From assembly GCA_907164885.2 (NCBI GenBank), contig OU015496.1, forward strand, positions 168,174,690-168,238,689: a DNA stretch of 64,000 nucleotides, in the 5' to 3' direction. Made by a program: the position numbers and the translations under genes. The notes beneath the pieces were generated by a model that saw nothing but the letters and a program-made list of their open reading frames with translations, had not been told where the DNA came from and searched no databases. Within the stretch, counting starts at the first letter, position 1; each line of letters starts with the position of its first letter. This stretch comes from Dolomedes plantarius. Its lineage: Eukaryota; Arthropoda; Arachnida; Araneae; Dolomedidae. This document shows positions 11,657 through 24,859 of this stretch, piece after piece.

Positions 11657-12805
11657 TCATAAATAAAGAAAAGGATCTAAAATCTAAATTTTACGGAGAC
11701 TAAAAAAAATTCACTTTCCATGAAAAGTTACGTAGATGATCGCGTGGGGGACAGGTATCAACCAGTGAACTTTGGCGTGATTTAATCGAAGAACAGTTAG
11801 AGACTAACTAAAGTGAAAAGAGAGGGGGCAAGAGGGAAGGCCCATTTGATGATAGAAGGAAAAGGGGAGACTTCCAACCTCCGATGGCCGCCATTATGGA
11901 AGATGAAAGTAGGTGGGTGAAATATGTCAACCACGCGAGTATTGAAGGGTTAATATATGATTAGTGGAATAATTTTAATATCATTGTAAGAAATTATTAA
12001 TTTCACCCTAGAGTTCCCATTAAATATTTCTGGATGCTTGGCATAAAAATAAGTCTTTTGATTGACATTGTTAAATTTATGCATGAATGTAAAACTTGGC
12101 TTAACTCTTAGAGACAAAAATTGATTCGCAAAAAATAATTAATTCAGTCACTTAAGAAATTTATTGTCCCAGTTCAGAAGTTCTTAAACTGTGATACGAT
12201 TACCTCAAAGGGTACTTACTTGACGTTTTGGGGGATACGCAAGAACTAATTATGACCATTGGTAAAATGACTTGAGATCAGGATATGGCAGAAAGTTTTT
12301 GCCTTTTATTGAATTTTAAAAACTTTAAAATTGGGTTTTTTAAGATATACTTTGTTATATCTTCTCAGTTCATTTTAACTGTGTATCTAAAAAACGGGCT
12401 CATGGTTTCAGTTCTATAAATCAGGACTCTATCTATGTTTATACATGTTTGAAATCTGTATCCTTAGCTCTTTAAAATCTTTACTGATTCTTAATTTCTT
12501 AATTGAACTACAAAGGTTGAAAGTTTTAATTATAAACATTTGGGCTTTGTTCTTTTTATTAAATGAATACCCAAAAGAAAAATTTGGAAAGTAATTACGA
12601 TAATGATTTTCATTATTTTAAAGTGATCATAAGTATTTTCTGGAAGCGATATTGATAAATCAATAAAAAGAAGCGTGCTTTGATTAAACTTATTACCGTT
12701 TAAATATTTTTATTACAGATGTTTCATTTTAATGCATTTAAAACCTCATAAACAATTTATTAGACATTCCTAAATATTCTAAAAGAATAATATCATAGAA
12801 TGTTT
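11657..12805. other. No gene seen
   Basis: AT-rich spacer with no recognisable coding sequence. Confidence 0.5.
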
Positions 12806-12853
12806 TATTGTGGGTTTATATCATATATTTTTTTATGATATAAACCCACAATA
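12806..12853. repeat. Perfect 20-bp inverted repeat (hairpin)
   Basis: TATTGTGGGTTTATATCATA at 12806-12825 is exactly inverted at 12834-12853, with an 8-base T-rich loop. A third partial copy of the right arm (TATGATATAAACCCC) follows at about 12878-12892. It could be a tiny foldback element or a palindromic duplication; no target duplication was identified. Confidence 0.85.
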
Positions 12854-13674
12854 CTTTTACCAAATACCATAATTTTTTATGATATAAACCCCAAGGATAC
12901 AACCAGAAGCCAAATGGATTACCTAGTAATATCGAAATTTCAAAGTGTACTGTTGCACATGTTAAGAAATATATGCATTTTTTGCATCTAGATGTATGTA
13001 CTGTGGTGGTCAATCTAGATAATATTCGTTTAAATTTTTCGCATGCAATCCGGTAGAAAATTCAGCAATAGTAGGATTTCTCACAACAACCTCGTATTTC
13101 TTTTAAATTTATAATAAGTTTTAGTGTTGTCCTTGTTGTTTTTACTAATGTTCCCTCACCGAAAAATCCTAGCCGGTGTGACAAATTAAATTGATTCGTC
13201 CAGTAATTAAAATCCTTCCCAGCCAGAGCAGATGGACGCTTAAGCCGTTAAAGACCTGAGGACAGTCATTCCATTGTACGAGTAGCAGGTGACAGCGCGC
13301 TCAGAAGTAAAGGCGTGGGTAGGACGGGGCCTCTCCAGCGCGGAGTCTGACATTACAGGTGAATAACGAATTCGTAGAGCACCCCCAAAATTGACTCTAG
13401 CGGATCCCCCGAGAGGCAGAGATGAAAATCTCATACCTCCGGGCACCGAAGCCCCGGCAAATAAGGAGCCAGAAAAATGACATCAAGAGCCAAATTACAA
13501 GACAAGAGTCAATAGCGTCCTTTACACGTACGCTCTTGGAGTGCTTGGAGCGTACGGGATTGCGCGCGGGAAAACTTGCAGTACGCTCAAAAGCAGCTTT
13601 CTCTTCCTCTCCGACACCTTTATACGTACACTCAATCGCGCGGGATCGTGGTTTCACGCGGGAAAGAGCGTACA
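12854..13674. other. GC-richer block upstream of LTR-like sequence
   Basis: From about 13200 base composition becomes clearly less AT-rich than the surroundings. It includes repeated GCGTACG-like words (13530-13580) and CACGCGGG. No protein similarity was seen in any frame. It may belong to the same retroelement as the following LTR-like block. Confidence 0.4.
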
Positions 13675-14342
13675 TGTAAAGGGCGCTATTGGAAAAACAA
13701 GCCAAAATCCGCGAGAGAAACTTTGAAAAAAGTAGTTAGCTATCTTCTCCCGAGCTGAGAGGGCAACTCCGACCATCCTGGGTCGTGAAAGCTTTCACGC
13801 GGACTTATTAAGTCAACGGTTTTTTTATCGAGAAGAAAAAGATAAGCTTCAGTTGGAAGGCTTTTTTTTTGGAAGATATATAAAGGCGAAATTATCTGTC
13901 CTCATCATCCTGATCAAAGTTCCATTCCTTGCAATCATCCGCTCTGCAGAAAAGATAATCGAGGGCCCTGCCGGACTCGATACTGCTTCGCTATGCTAAT
14001 TCGTCTGGGAACCCATCCCAACGGATTCATTTGACTTTACTGGAGGAGATCATCTATTTGATCCTGTAATCTTGCAACCCGTTACTTATTGTGTATCACC
14101 TCTTCAATTTTTCTTCAGCTGATTTATTAATAAATTAGTTTTTTTTAAAATTTACTTGGCTGTGGCTTTGGTTGATTCGATCGCTACCTCGATCAATACG
14201 CTACACCGGCCCCACTCAAGGCTGGAGGCGAAAGGATCAGACTCCTGTTTAGCTCATGGCTCTTCAGTAATCCAATGGTCAGAGGTCGACTTTATACCCG
14301 TTGCCACGACAATTTTGACAGAGCGTACACTCAGCGGTTACA
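13675..14342 (+). mobile_element. Candidate Gypsy-type LTR
   Basis: The block runs from TGTAAAGGGCGC to GCGGTTACA, the TG...CA ends expected of an LTR. It contains a TATA box (GATATATAAAGG near 13875) and a polyadenylation-type AATAAATT near 14128, in the order expected for U3-R-U5. Immediately after CA comes TCTGGCGAGCTCGAACC, resembling a primer-binding site starting TGG. No gag or pol sequence follows and no second LTR was found, so this would be a 5' LTR remnant. The start coordinate is inferred. Confidence 0.5.
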
Positions 14343-15372
14343 TCTGGCGAGCTCGAACCCCCCTTCCCCTTTCCCCCTACAAACCACACGGGACATTCCG
14401 AACTACGGATTTAGCGTACCGATACCCGGCTTTGACACGAGAGCATAAGTCGAGCAAATAAATTGTGCCGACTATATAAAACTATTTAGATTTTTTGCAC
14501 CTCACGTTCAGAAACTACTTTAAAATAACAAAATCCTAAGTAAGGAAATTTATACCTTCGAAAATTACTTCAGTTCTCATGATGTGCGGGAAAACTTTTT
14601 TTTTCTATCAATCGGTCTTATATTATGTTAAATACTGCTTATTGCATCCTTAGAACAGTTAAAATAAGAAAAAAAGATATGCTGATTAATAGTGATTACG
14701 TTTGCTTTTTGTTGAGAAAGGTTTTGCTTAAATAAAAAGTTACACCTTTTCTTAATCTTAATTTTTGAATTGTATTTAACGTTACCTGGAGGAGTATTAA
14801 GCATTTCTTTAAAACTTATGTAAGGTAAAATTTAGCATTTTGCTACTGTACTAGATCAAAGATTAAATTTTTTTATGCTTTAGAGATACTTAAAAGGGAT
14901 GTTGTTGTCGAAAACACTTAATCTCTATGAAATAAACTTTCGAAGGATTCTCTTATTAATTCCCTTTCTTTTTAAGACTCAAATTTAATGGATGCATCGA
15001 ACTGAAATATAAAAAAAAATGGACGAATTAATTCTTTCTCTAAAATTTAGCGATAAGATTTTAAGAATGTGTTTTTCAATATTTTTGAAAAAAAAAGCTA
15101 TTATCCAAACTGATTAATCTCATTTAATTGTTTTAAATGATTTAGAGATTTGTCAGTAGAAATTCTCTTTCTTTTATCGTACTTTCGGAGGCATCACATT
15201 ATTTACTTTTTTGCCTCTAATCAGATTTATTTTGGGTTCACTGTCCTTTTTTGTGGGTGAAAGGGAATCAATAATCGGCCTAACTATGGAGTTAGAAAAG
15301 TTACATGATTTTGTTCTACTTCTACGAAAGAATTTGACAATGGTAATTTTCGATGAGGTCCTAGGGGGTCTT
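14343..15372. other. LTR-flanking sequence and spacer
   Basis: The first about 115 bases after the LTR-like block are GC-richer and may be retroelement leader. The remainder is AT-rich with no gene seen. Confidence 0.4.
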
Positions 15373-15560
15373 ATGTGCCCTGGCTTTCGGTGCTGAGGGT
15401 GCTCGGATCGAATCCCGGCACGCGCCACTAAAATACATCCTTTTGTGTCGTCCTTTCATAGTGGGTAGTGCTGGTCCACTTGTATGGTGCTCCCATAATA
15501 AAATGGTCAGCTAAAACTGCTGTGAACACAGGCGAATGTCTATCCGATAAAGTGCCTCCG
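15373..15560 (+). mobile_element. Probable SINE remnant
   Basis: GGATCGAATCC at 15405-15415 matches the pol III B box with one change and sits in a short GC-rich stretch (TGGCTTTCGGTGCTGAGG upstream). The A box is poor and no flanking duplication was found. Confidence 0.4.
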
Positions 15561-17430
15561 CATTGAGAAAAAAATGTTCAATGATGACTATCTTACTTTT
15601 AAAGAACATGGCATCTTACGTAAGTATAGGGACAGAATATCACAAGATCCATTGAAAGCGGACAATGTGTTCCCGAATAAAATTTGTTTTTAATTATACT
15701 TTATAATTTATTCATCATTATTTTTAGACAAAAATGGATGGTTCCTTTTCAAATTTCCTCAAAGTGATCCGTAAGATGAATGCCAGTATTTCATCCATGG
15801 GGGGATTTTTTTAGTAGACTGAAAAATGGTGTTAATATCGTAGTGTAGATCCGTATGGTTTTATGGTCGCAGGTAAAGAATATACTATATTGGAGCCAAA
15901 ATTACTGTCATAATAATCTTTATGTTAAAGAAAGAAAAGAAGGTATTCATCACATCAACAAGATGCCCAAGCTATAAATAATGCCAAATCTTGAACCATG
16001 AATAACACTTACGGCGACCAAAATATTACAGTTATATAGAAGTTTATAGAAGTCATAAAATTACAAGAGACACCAATTTTTTAATTAAAATGAAATCTTT
16101 GTATTCTAAGATTTTTGCATAGAAAATATCGCAATCATATTCATAAAACTTGCAATGAATCCTTTCTTGATTTTGCAAAATTTCCGTTTCCAGAAATGAC
16201 CGTTGAAAAATGTGGATCATGTAAGCATATATGTTTACATTTAAACCTTTGACGAATGTGACTCGAGAACGTAATATAGATCGGAGCAGCCCTTTACTTA
16301 TCGTATTGGTAATAATAAAGAACAAAAATGGCAGAGAAGAAACATATAGCTCTTAAAAACATAGTATTTATTGTTATATAAAACCCCATCTTGAACATGC
16401 ATCGCCAAGCGAATAGTTTTAGAGCAAACGTAATGAGAAACTTTCTTGTAAAATTAGCTAGTTATTTCTCTGCTTTAAGAAAAGATAATGTTCCCCAGAT
16501 ATTTCAGTTTTAAAGGCGGTCCTTTAAAAGGCGCAGTAAAAACTTGTGTAGCGTATCAGGGATTGATCCTCCGTCTTTCCCAAGAATTTATAATTTTTCT
16601 TAGTTTTGAGGTTTGAGATGTTTACTTAAGCCGAACAAAAAAGAGCATTTTCGTTAATTCATTCTACTTTTAAGATATTTTCTATGAATTAAACTTTAAA
16701 TGCATTTATGCAATTGTTTATCTTATCGATAAGGGCAGACGTTTAGAGATAATAATCGAAGTTGTGCTGTTTACGTGGCTGGCTTAGAACAAACACTACA
16801 GTTAAATTTTACAGCATAAGTGGTAGCAGCTTTAACTTGAACACAACGAGAAAACTGCACCACCAAGAAATGACTGCATGCCCAGATTTAGATGGAAGGC
16901 ATTTGTGAGCTCAGTCAAAGACTGAACCTTGTGTCTACAGACACACAGTTTTGTTGATGTCTGAAAAAAGGGCCCAAGTTTTTAAAGCAAAGTAGGTCAT
17001 GCCTCTATGAGCAAACTTGGAAAACTAGCAAGAGAGAAAACTCATGGGTCTGTTTACCCGTGTGGACAAAAGCCTAATAAAAGGACTAAAGCCATAAGTC
17101 GAGAGCTCTTGTTTCACTGAGAATACGTTTAGAATTGGGTGGTGGAGTATTTAGATGAATTCTATACTACAATTACTGGTGCCATAAAAAATTCTTCTGT
17201 AAGTACTCGAGTTTAAGGACTTTTTTTAAGTTTCCTCTCACCATCTCAACGTAGCATTTGTTTTCAATTATGGTGAGCCTTGATAAATGGTGAGCCTTTC
17301 AATTATGGTGAGCCCCTTTTTTACAATCAAGAATTTTTTTCGTCTCTTGCTCTATCCAAATATTTATATAATTTTGAGGTCTCCAGTCTTCTAACACAAA
17401 TTTTTCTGCAGGAAAAATAACATCAATCTA
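15561..17430. other. No gene seen
   Basis: AT-rich spacer. A 90-codon minus-strand frame at 16053-16325 has no recognisable motif and is probably chance. Confidence 0.5.
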
Positions 17431-18650
17431 CACTGAAGTACCACTGAATTAGGGATAGCAAAACCTATGCAAATTGTGTAGCGCTGCGCATCATGTATGC
17501 GCAAGTGAGGGTGCTGTGGTAACTGCATATATAGCGCGTACTGTGGTTGTACTGAATTAGTTGATGGAATTGCCAGTATGGGTAAACTACCTGATTTAGA
17601 CGCCTTCGATCGCGGACAAATCGTAGGTGCGCGACGCATGGGCCTTCCAATTTACGAAATCATCAGACAGCTAGGATTTTCAAGGTCGACAGTGTCAAGA
17701 GTATACCAAGAATACATGGATGGTGGAAAAAAAACTAGCGGTCGGGCAAACTGCAAAGGACAATTAGCCTTGACAGTGTGTGGTCAGAGACGGCTCAGGC
17801 ATATTGTACGTAGCCAGCGAAGCCAAACATTAGCTCAAATTACGACCCAGTTTAATGACGGTGCCAGTCGTACAGTCAGTAAACGGACTGTGCAACGCTC
17901 CCTTCACTGTATGGGTTTCGGGAGCCGTCGACCTACGAGAGTACCATTGCTCTATACTCGCCATCGGGCTGCACGTCTTGCCTGGGCAAGAGAGCACAGA
18001 GACTGGAGTGTAGAGGACTGGAAACGAGTAGCATGGAGTGATGAGTCTCGATTCCGACTACTTAACGCCGACGGGAGGCTGAGAATATGGCGTCAGGCTC
18101 ATGAAGCCATGGATCCTGCATGCCTGGCTGGAACTGTACAAGGGCATGGTGGCTCAATCATGGTCTGGTTTGTTTTTTCGTGGCACAGTTTGGGATCTTT
18201 GGTGCGTGTATCAACCTCCCTCAATGCAATTCGGTACGTAGAGTTGCTGGGTGATCACCTCCATCCGTATATGCTGTTCTGTTATCCGCACGGTAATGGA
18301 GTTTTCCAGCAAGACAACTGTACCTCTCACAAGTCCCGGTTGGCTACTGGCTGGTTGGATGAGCATTCCTCTGACTTCTTTGTCATGAATTGGCCACCTA
18401 GAAGCCCAGACTTAAATCCTATTGATCATCTTTGGAATGTTTTGGAACAAGGCGTGAAAGGCCATCACACAGCACCAAAGAACCTTACTGAATTATGGAC
18501 AGCTTTAGCCAATATTTGGCAAGCCATTCCCGTGGAACGTTTCCAGAAACTTGTTGAATCAATGCCTCGTCGTGTGGCAGCCGTTATCAAGGCCATAGGA
18601 GGCCCAACTCGTTACTAGGTAGGTATCCGTAATTCAGTGGCACTTCAGTG
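17431..18650 (+). mobile_element. Full-length Tc1-like element, copy 1
   Basis: A 1,220-bp element starting CACTGAAGTACCACTGAATT and ending with its inverted counterpart, AATTCAGTGGCACTTCAGTG. The inverted repeats are about 27 bp with two mismatches, with TA on each side (17429-17430 and 18651-18652). A TATA-like CATATATAGCGCG lies at about 17525, some 50 bp before the transposase ATG. It encloses one uninterrupted transposase gene. A near-identical but broken copy is at 23671-26588, so the family was active recently. Confidence 0.93.
17578..18618 (+). CDS. Tc1/mariner transposase, intact frame, altered catalytic residue
   Basis: A 346-residue DDE-type transposase, which would cut its element out at the inverted repeats and reinsert it at TA. 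N-terminal helix-turn-helix: FDRGQIVGARRMG and GFSRSTVSRVYQEY (residues 10-46). A second DNA-binding segment spans about 65-120. Catalytic region: WSDESRF with Asp155, QQDNC with Asp246, and SPDLNPIDHLW, where the third acidic residue is Asp283. The gap between residues 246 and 283 is 36, the spacing called DD36E in Tc1-like groups such as Incomer. Two oddities: the third residue is Asp, whereas copy 2 has GAG (Glu) at 24663-24665; and residue 198 is Phe (VWF) where copy 2 has the usual Gly (VWG). The frame is complete from ATG to TAG, but activity is doubtful. Confidence 0.92.
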   Translation: MGKLPDLDAFDRGQIVGARRMGLPIYEIIRQLGFSRSTVSRVYQEYMDGGKKTSGRANCKGQLALTVCGQRRLRHIVRSQRSQTLAQITTQFNDGASRTVSKRTVQRSLHCMGFGSRRPTRVPLLYTRHRAARLAWAREHRDWSVEDWKRVAWSDESRFRLLNADGRLRIWRQAHEAMDPACLAGTVQGHGGSIMVWFVFSWHSLGSLVRVSTSLNAIRYVELLGDHLHPYMLFCYPHGNGVFQQDNCTSHKSRLATGWLDEHSSDFFVMNWPPRSPDLNPIDHLWNVLEQGVKGHHTAPKNLTELWTALANIWQAIPVERFQKLVESMPRRVAAVIKAIGGPTRY

Positions 18651-21600
18651 TATTTTCATAGAAAAATGTGATTTCACTAGATTGCTCTTAACATCTATGT
18701 AGGAAACATTGATGTCAATGCTTCATTTCAATATACACATTTCATTTCAATATACAAATCATAGAGTAATATCACCATTTTTCTAAAAGCCCTGGCCTTT
18801 GTCGGACATTTATCATACAACAAAATCTCCTTCATTGCTAAAAATACTTCATAAATTTTGTATGAAAGTTTGAGTAAAATTTCCGAAGCTTGGATTTTAT
18901 TTCGAGAATTGAAATATCGAAGTTTGCTACTTACATTTTTGGAAAACGTCGACACCTGAATCTTCGTTAAAAGAAATCCTCGATCGATAGTGGTAGTTAA
19001 ATTCAAATCCTTGGAGAATGGTAAAATTACAAAAATTCTCTTGCAGTATATTCTAGCTGGTGGTTTACAGGTACCGGCAAAAAAAACTAATCTCAATGCA
19101 TATCGAAAAAGCAGTCAAGAACATATAGATCTTGAGAAAATAATTCTTTGATTTTATTTCTCATTAATTGCACTTTTAGATATCGTTAATTTTATCACAT
19201 AGGCAGAATTTTACATTTTTCCCTTCTAAAATGTGTTTCAAAACGTAATGAATAATTTTAATATAAATTAATTACATTCTCGAAAATCATAATCGAAAGC
19301 ATTTTTAATCGTTATACTTTATTAGGCCTAATTTCAATATTACACATTTAAAATCTATTTTTTCGAAATCCTATGACGAATAATCTACTTTTCTAATAAT
19401 TATCATTGCAACTTTTTTTGTTTGATTTGATTAGAACTCATGAAAGCGTTGACGATATTGTTTTAAACCCGAAAATAAATTAAGATACATAAATATAAAA
19501 CCTCGCCATGCTATTATTAGATACATTAAATTAAAGATACATTAATTTAATGGTATAAAATTATTTATTCCAAATATTTATTTTCCTAAAAGTAGAGCAA
19601 AAATTCTTATTAATATTTTATATAAAGGAATAGTGAATATGTTCTTCGAAGCAAGAATTTTCTATTCTAACAGTTTAGCAAAAAAAAAAAAAATTAATTT
19701 GTAAATTGAGGCGGTGAAAGGCAAAGTGGTGTATGTCCAAAACGTTTTACTTCAAAATTTACAAAAAAATTCCACTATAAATTGAACAATTTATAATTCA
19801 TAATAATTATTATAATATGTCAAATAATAATTATTTGTAATTCCACTATAAATTGAACATGGAGAATTGAACATTGTTGCTCTCAAATAAAAAAAAGTTG
19901 AAAATGTGACTTACACAACTTGCTATCTTTTACCACCTCAGTTGTAAAATGACTTATTTACGAAAATATAAGAAACGTTATTTCGGAAATTCAGTACATT
20001 TAGATATACAAAAGATTTTTATAATGTATACTCAGTACATTCAATATATTAAAATGTATTTAATATGTAGAAAAGTAAAACTCATCATTTGGTGTAAATG
20101 TGTCTAATACGACTCTTTTATGCTGAAGCGACTAACCAAAAATGATTAGTATATTTTTAATTAGTATATTTTTTAATCTGCTCGGTTGAATTTACAGTAT
20201 AATAATACAGTTCCAATTGAATTTAAATATTCCAGAACATTGTAAATTGAATCATACCGGCTATTGAGTTGAACTGGATTGAATTTTAAGGTTTTTATAC
20301 ATAAAATCCTTTCTACGGTTTAAGTCTCATAATAAGCTATTACAATAAAAGATCCAGACGTCAATTTTGGTAGATATCTCTGCATTTATGCCTGATTAGA
20401 TAAAAAAGAATTTGTATTATGAATTCGCATTATATTTTCGCATTATATTTTTAATATTTTGATATAGTCTAAATTCCATCAGAATCTCCTATATCAATTC
20501 AATACGCTCACAACTAGAATATTCTTTGAACCTATAGAAATATTATTGTATTCAAGAAATAATTCCGAATAAACATTTGACAGACATTTCTTTTAACTTT
20601 AAAGTGCTTAAGAGAATAATTCTATTAAATTAAAACTATGCTACAGTTCATTCAACTAAAGAAAAGAAACTCATATATGGAGAATTCCTTTCAGTTTACA
20701 ATGGAAATAAATACCATTGTAGGAATAAAAAAGATGGCATTTCAAACGGAGAAATAAAACTAATATGCTTGACGTAGTTGAGAAGCGACAAATAATATGA
20801 AAGTCAAATGGCTTCCAAATATAGATTCTTTTTCGATTTTAGGTCATTCTTTGAATTTTCGTCTTTACTATGAAACAAGATTTTTCTCTGATTGCTGGAG
20901 AAATGGAAAGCTTTTACTCAGTAAAAAGAAACTTATATTTCACTGAAGGAAACAAGAGAATAAAGAAGAGAAGAGGAAAGAGATTAAAATGGAACATACA
21001 AGTGTCTCTCCAATGTAAAGGCTAAAAATAATTACAAAATAAAAAGAACTTTTTATATACCATGTTTTTAAATTTTCTGTTGAATCATATAAACTTGACA
21101 ATTCTATGTATTAATAAATAATTTTGAATTTTTTTTTATGAATTATCCCATCAACTTGATAAAATGAAGTTAATTGGAAGTTAACTTGCGTTTAACTTTT
21201 CATTCCCGTTCCGGCCGATAGATGGTTGCACCAGTCTACAAAACAAAATTAACTGAAAATAATGAAAACATGGTAAAAATCTGCTTAAAGAGGCTATAGT
21301 ATTAAAAAAATGCATTGTAATCGTGTTCTGAGCTATTCTAAAAGTTTCAAATGTCTAGCTAGTCGGGAAATTAGTTAAAAATCGATTGCAAGGTTTGTAC
21401 TGGAAAAACACACAAACAAACACACACACAAACAAGAAAGAAAGTTGATAAATACTTGGAAAATAAGCATTTAAGCACTAACAGTTTGTCAGCATTGGAA
21501 TAACTTAAACCAAAACATTTGGAAATTAATCGAAACGTTATGATGTTTCCTTGCCAAAATATAAAACGGTACAAGTATTATTTTTTTCTGACTCGCTGCA

Positions 21601-23670
21601 TTTAAAGGCAGGAGTTTTTCCATTTAGTGATAACTTATCAGAGTGAAACTAATCAATTTGTGAAGGGACTTTGAGCAAGCAATTTGAGTACCTTAGCAAC
21701 TTTGATCCGGGAAGCCAATATGGATAGCTGGTAAGGTTTTTAAAATTATTTCTATTTGCGTTGCATATAAAAACCACTGGAGAGATATGATTGTGGAATT
21801 TTCATACCTTCATTTCCATGTCATTGTCTTGATGGGCAATGTTACCCCATGATACATAGGAAAATTGGGCTTATTCTGCCAACCTCTCCCTAGCTGAAGA
21901 AAACACCCGAGCCTGTTTCAGGAAATGTGGAGTTTTTCCATATGATCGATTTCAAGTTCTGCAAAGGTTTCCTGGGAGGGGGAGGGGCTCGTAATGAGCA
22001 GGATGCTGCTGAAAGAAGAGCAAGAGTGAGTGATACACTCCTCGCTTATTTACCGGAATGTAGAAAACCTGAACAAAAGACATGAACAACAAGGAAGAAA
22101 ATATCCTTCCCTCCTACCAGGGAAAGCCCTCCGCCCAGAAGACTTGGCCTATTCTAGGCCTATTCCATCACCTTTTAAGGGAACAAGGGACATTCAATAT
22201 CGTTCTTCTTTAAGTTTCAATATTTTACTCTATATACACCATGAGTATAATTAATATTCTTTTCTACTGCACTGGAGATACTTAGAATTCACAAATAAGT
22301 ATTTTGTGGAGGAATAAGAGCTGTTTATCAAAAATGTCTTCAAAAATGCTAAAATTTATCAAAAAGTTCCACGCGTATTCATTTTCTTCTTACATCTTCC
22401 AAATTTCTCAGCATTGTTAATTGAAGTGTTTGTCACTAAACTGTGCATAATTCTTTAAAATCATAAATATTTTTCAAATTTATAGACTATAAATTAAAGT
22501 AAAAACATAAAACATGAAAAAATAACTGGAAGAATTTTAAAAAATATATGTAAGACTTTTTATTCATACAAAAAAAAATGCTTGTTTATGTTTACATACA
22601 TATGGTAAACTTATAATACAAAAGTTAAGGATTTTAATTAATATAAAATGAGCATAGGGAATTTTTAAAAACGTTAGCATTTTTGAAATTATTTTTGAAG
22701 AACAGCAATTATTCTGCCCAAAATTCCTTATTTTGAATTTTAAGGGTTTTCAATGTAGTAAAATAGAAAATTAATTATTCTCAATTTGTTTATAGAGTTA
22801 AAAACTGTATTAAAAAATTCAAATTTAAAGGTCACTTGTCCCCTTAAAGCTGAATTGTTGTCCAACATGAAGCCTGAAAATCAGACGGATATAAATGTGA
22901 TCAATATTTCGTAAATATAATAAGGTTCATAAAATTTAGGCTTTATCACAGCAGTTTTGATAATGGTGTCCCGTTGTTGCCCGGTAGGTTACACAGTCAG
23001 AACTGTGACGTAGAGAAGGATCTCAAAAAAATATTTTTATACGGAGCTTATGACAAATCTAAATGAGAAATCTAAATGAGAAACTAAGTGATCAAGAGAG
23101 CACAAGCGTTGTTTTAACATTTTCTAAACATCTGAAAAAATTTGAAATATTTTTTTTTATGCGGAGGCACTTGTCACGAAGACAAAAATTTGAAATATTA
23201 GGGTATAAATTTTATACTTCTTTAGAAATAAAAAAGAATCTTAATATTAATCTCAATCATTTTAATGCAGAACGGAGTGTAAACTCATACGTTTTATATT
23301 ATATTTAATTTCCTCTATAATTTTTTTATGATTCTATTATTAAGTTAATTATTTATTTCCTCTCTGATTCGTACAAGGAGAATAATATCACATCCAGCTG
23401 TACAAACAAAGAGCTCAGTCGATGTATAATCGGTAGGTTATTAAAATGACAAACAAAACGAAGTAATCTAATGACAGTGCCGGTTAGTGCGTTCTGATCA
23501 ATGGACATTTCTAATTTTAAACTATATGAACATATCGAGATTTTAAATCGCTATCTATTCTTGTTAAGGGCTAACTTTTTCAACTTCAGTCCGTTTCGCT
23601 ATGAGAAGTTGAACTGGCTGATTCTGGGAAACTGTAGTAAGATTGTTAGCTGTTATTCAAGTCGTAATTA
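18651..23670. other. 5 kb without recognisable gene
   Basis: AT-rich sequence. A 122-codon minus-strand frame at 18728-19096 is the longest but matches no family I know. A CA-rich microsatellite lies near 21410-21435. No transposon ends were identified. Confidence 0.5.
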
Positions 23671-23817
23671 CACTGAAGTGCTACTGAATTAGGGATAGCA
23701 AAGCCTATGCAAATTGTGCAGCGCTGCGCATCATGTATGCGCAAGTGAGCGCTTTGTGGTAACTGCATATATAGCGCGTACTGTGGTTGTTCTGAATTAG
23801 TTGTTGGAATTGCCAGT

Positions 23818-24857
23818 ATGGGTAAACTGCCTAATTTAGACGCCTTCGATCGCGGACAAATCGTAGGTGCGCGACGCATGGGCCATTCAATTTCCGAAAT
23901 CGTCAGACAGCTAGGATTTTCAAGGTCGACAGTGTCAAGAGTATACCAAGAATACATGGATGGTGGAAAAAAACTAGCGATCGGGCAAACTGTAAAGGAA
24001 AATTAGCCTTGACAGTGCGTGGTGAGGGACGGCTCAGGCGTATTGTACGTAGCCAGCGAAGCCAAACATTAGCTCAAATTACCACCCAGTTTAATGACGG
24101 TGCCAGTCGTACAGTCAGTAAACGGACTGTGCAACGCTCCCTTCACTGTATGGGTTTCGGGAGCCGTCGACCTACGAGAGTACCATTGCTTTATACTCGC
24201 CATCGGGCTGCACGTCTTGCCTGGGCAAGAGATCACAGAGACTGGAGTGTAGAGGACTGGAAACGAGTAGCATGGAGTGATGAGTCTCGATTCTGACTAC
24301 TTAACGCCGACGGGAGGCTGAGAATATGGCGTCAGGCTCATAAAGCCATGGATCCTGCATGCCTGGCTGGAACTGTACAAGGGCATGGTGGCTCAATCAT
24401 GGTCTGGGGTGTTTTTTCGTGGCACAGTTTGAGATCTTTGGTGCGTGTACCAACCTCCCTCAATGCAATTCGGTACGTAGAGTTGCTGGGTGATCACCTC
24501 CATCCGTTTATACTGTTCTGTTATCCGCACGGTAATGGAGTTTTCCAGCAAGACAACTGTACCTCTGACAAGTCCCGTTTGGCTACTGACTTGTTGGATG
24601 AGCATTCCTCTGACTTCTCTGTCATGAATGGGCCACCTAGAAGCCCAGACTTAAATCCTATTGAGCATCTTTGGGATGTTTTGGAACAAGGCGTGAAAGG
24701 CCATCACACAGCACCAAAGAACCTTACTGATTTATGGACAGCTTTAGCCAATATTTGGCAAGCCATTCCCGTAGAACGTTTCCAGAAACTTGTTGAATCT
24801 ATGCCTCGTCGTGTGGCAGCCGTTATCAAGGCCAGAGGAGGCCCAACTCGTTACTAG
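23818..24857 (+). pseudogene. Broken Tc1-like transposase, copy 2
   Basis: Aligns end to end with the 346-residue transposase at 17578-18618. A run of A at about 23967-23973 has seven bases instead of eight, shifting the frame and giving a stop near 24004. A CGA-to-TGA change then adds a stop at 24294-24296 inside the WSDESRF region. The other catalytic landmarks are consensus-like: QQDNC, and SPDLNPIEHLW with a real Glu; VWG is also kept. It is therefore dead by frame but better conserved at key residues than copy 1. Confidence 0.92.
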
Positions 24858-24859
24858 GT

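Noticed and set aside
13397..13758. Overlapping frames of 60-102 codons on both strands
   Set aside because: Caused by locally higher GC and fewer stops in the retroelement-like block; no protein family recognised.
18728..19096. 122-codon minus-strand frame
   Set aside because: Long for this composition, but no motif, no convincing splice partners and AT-rich codons; treated as chance.
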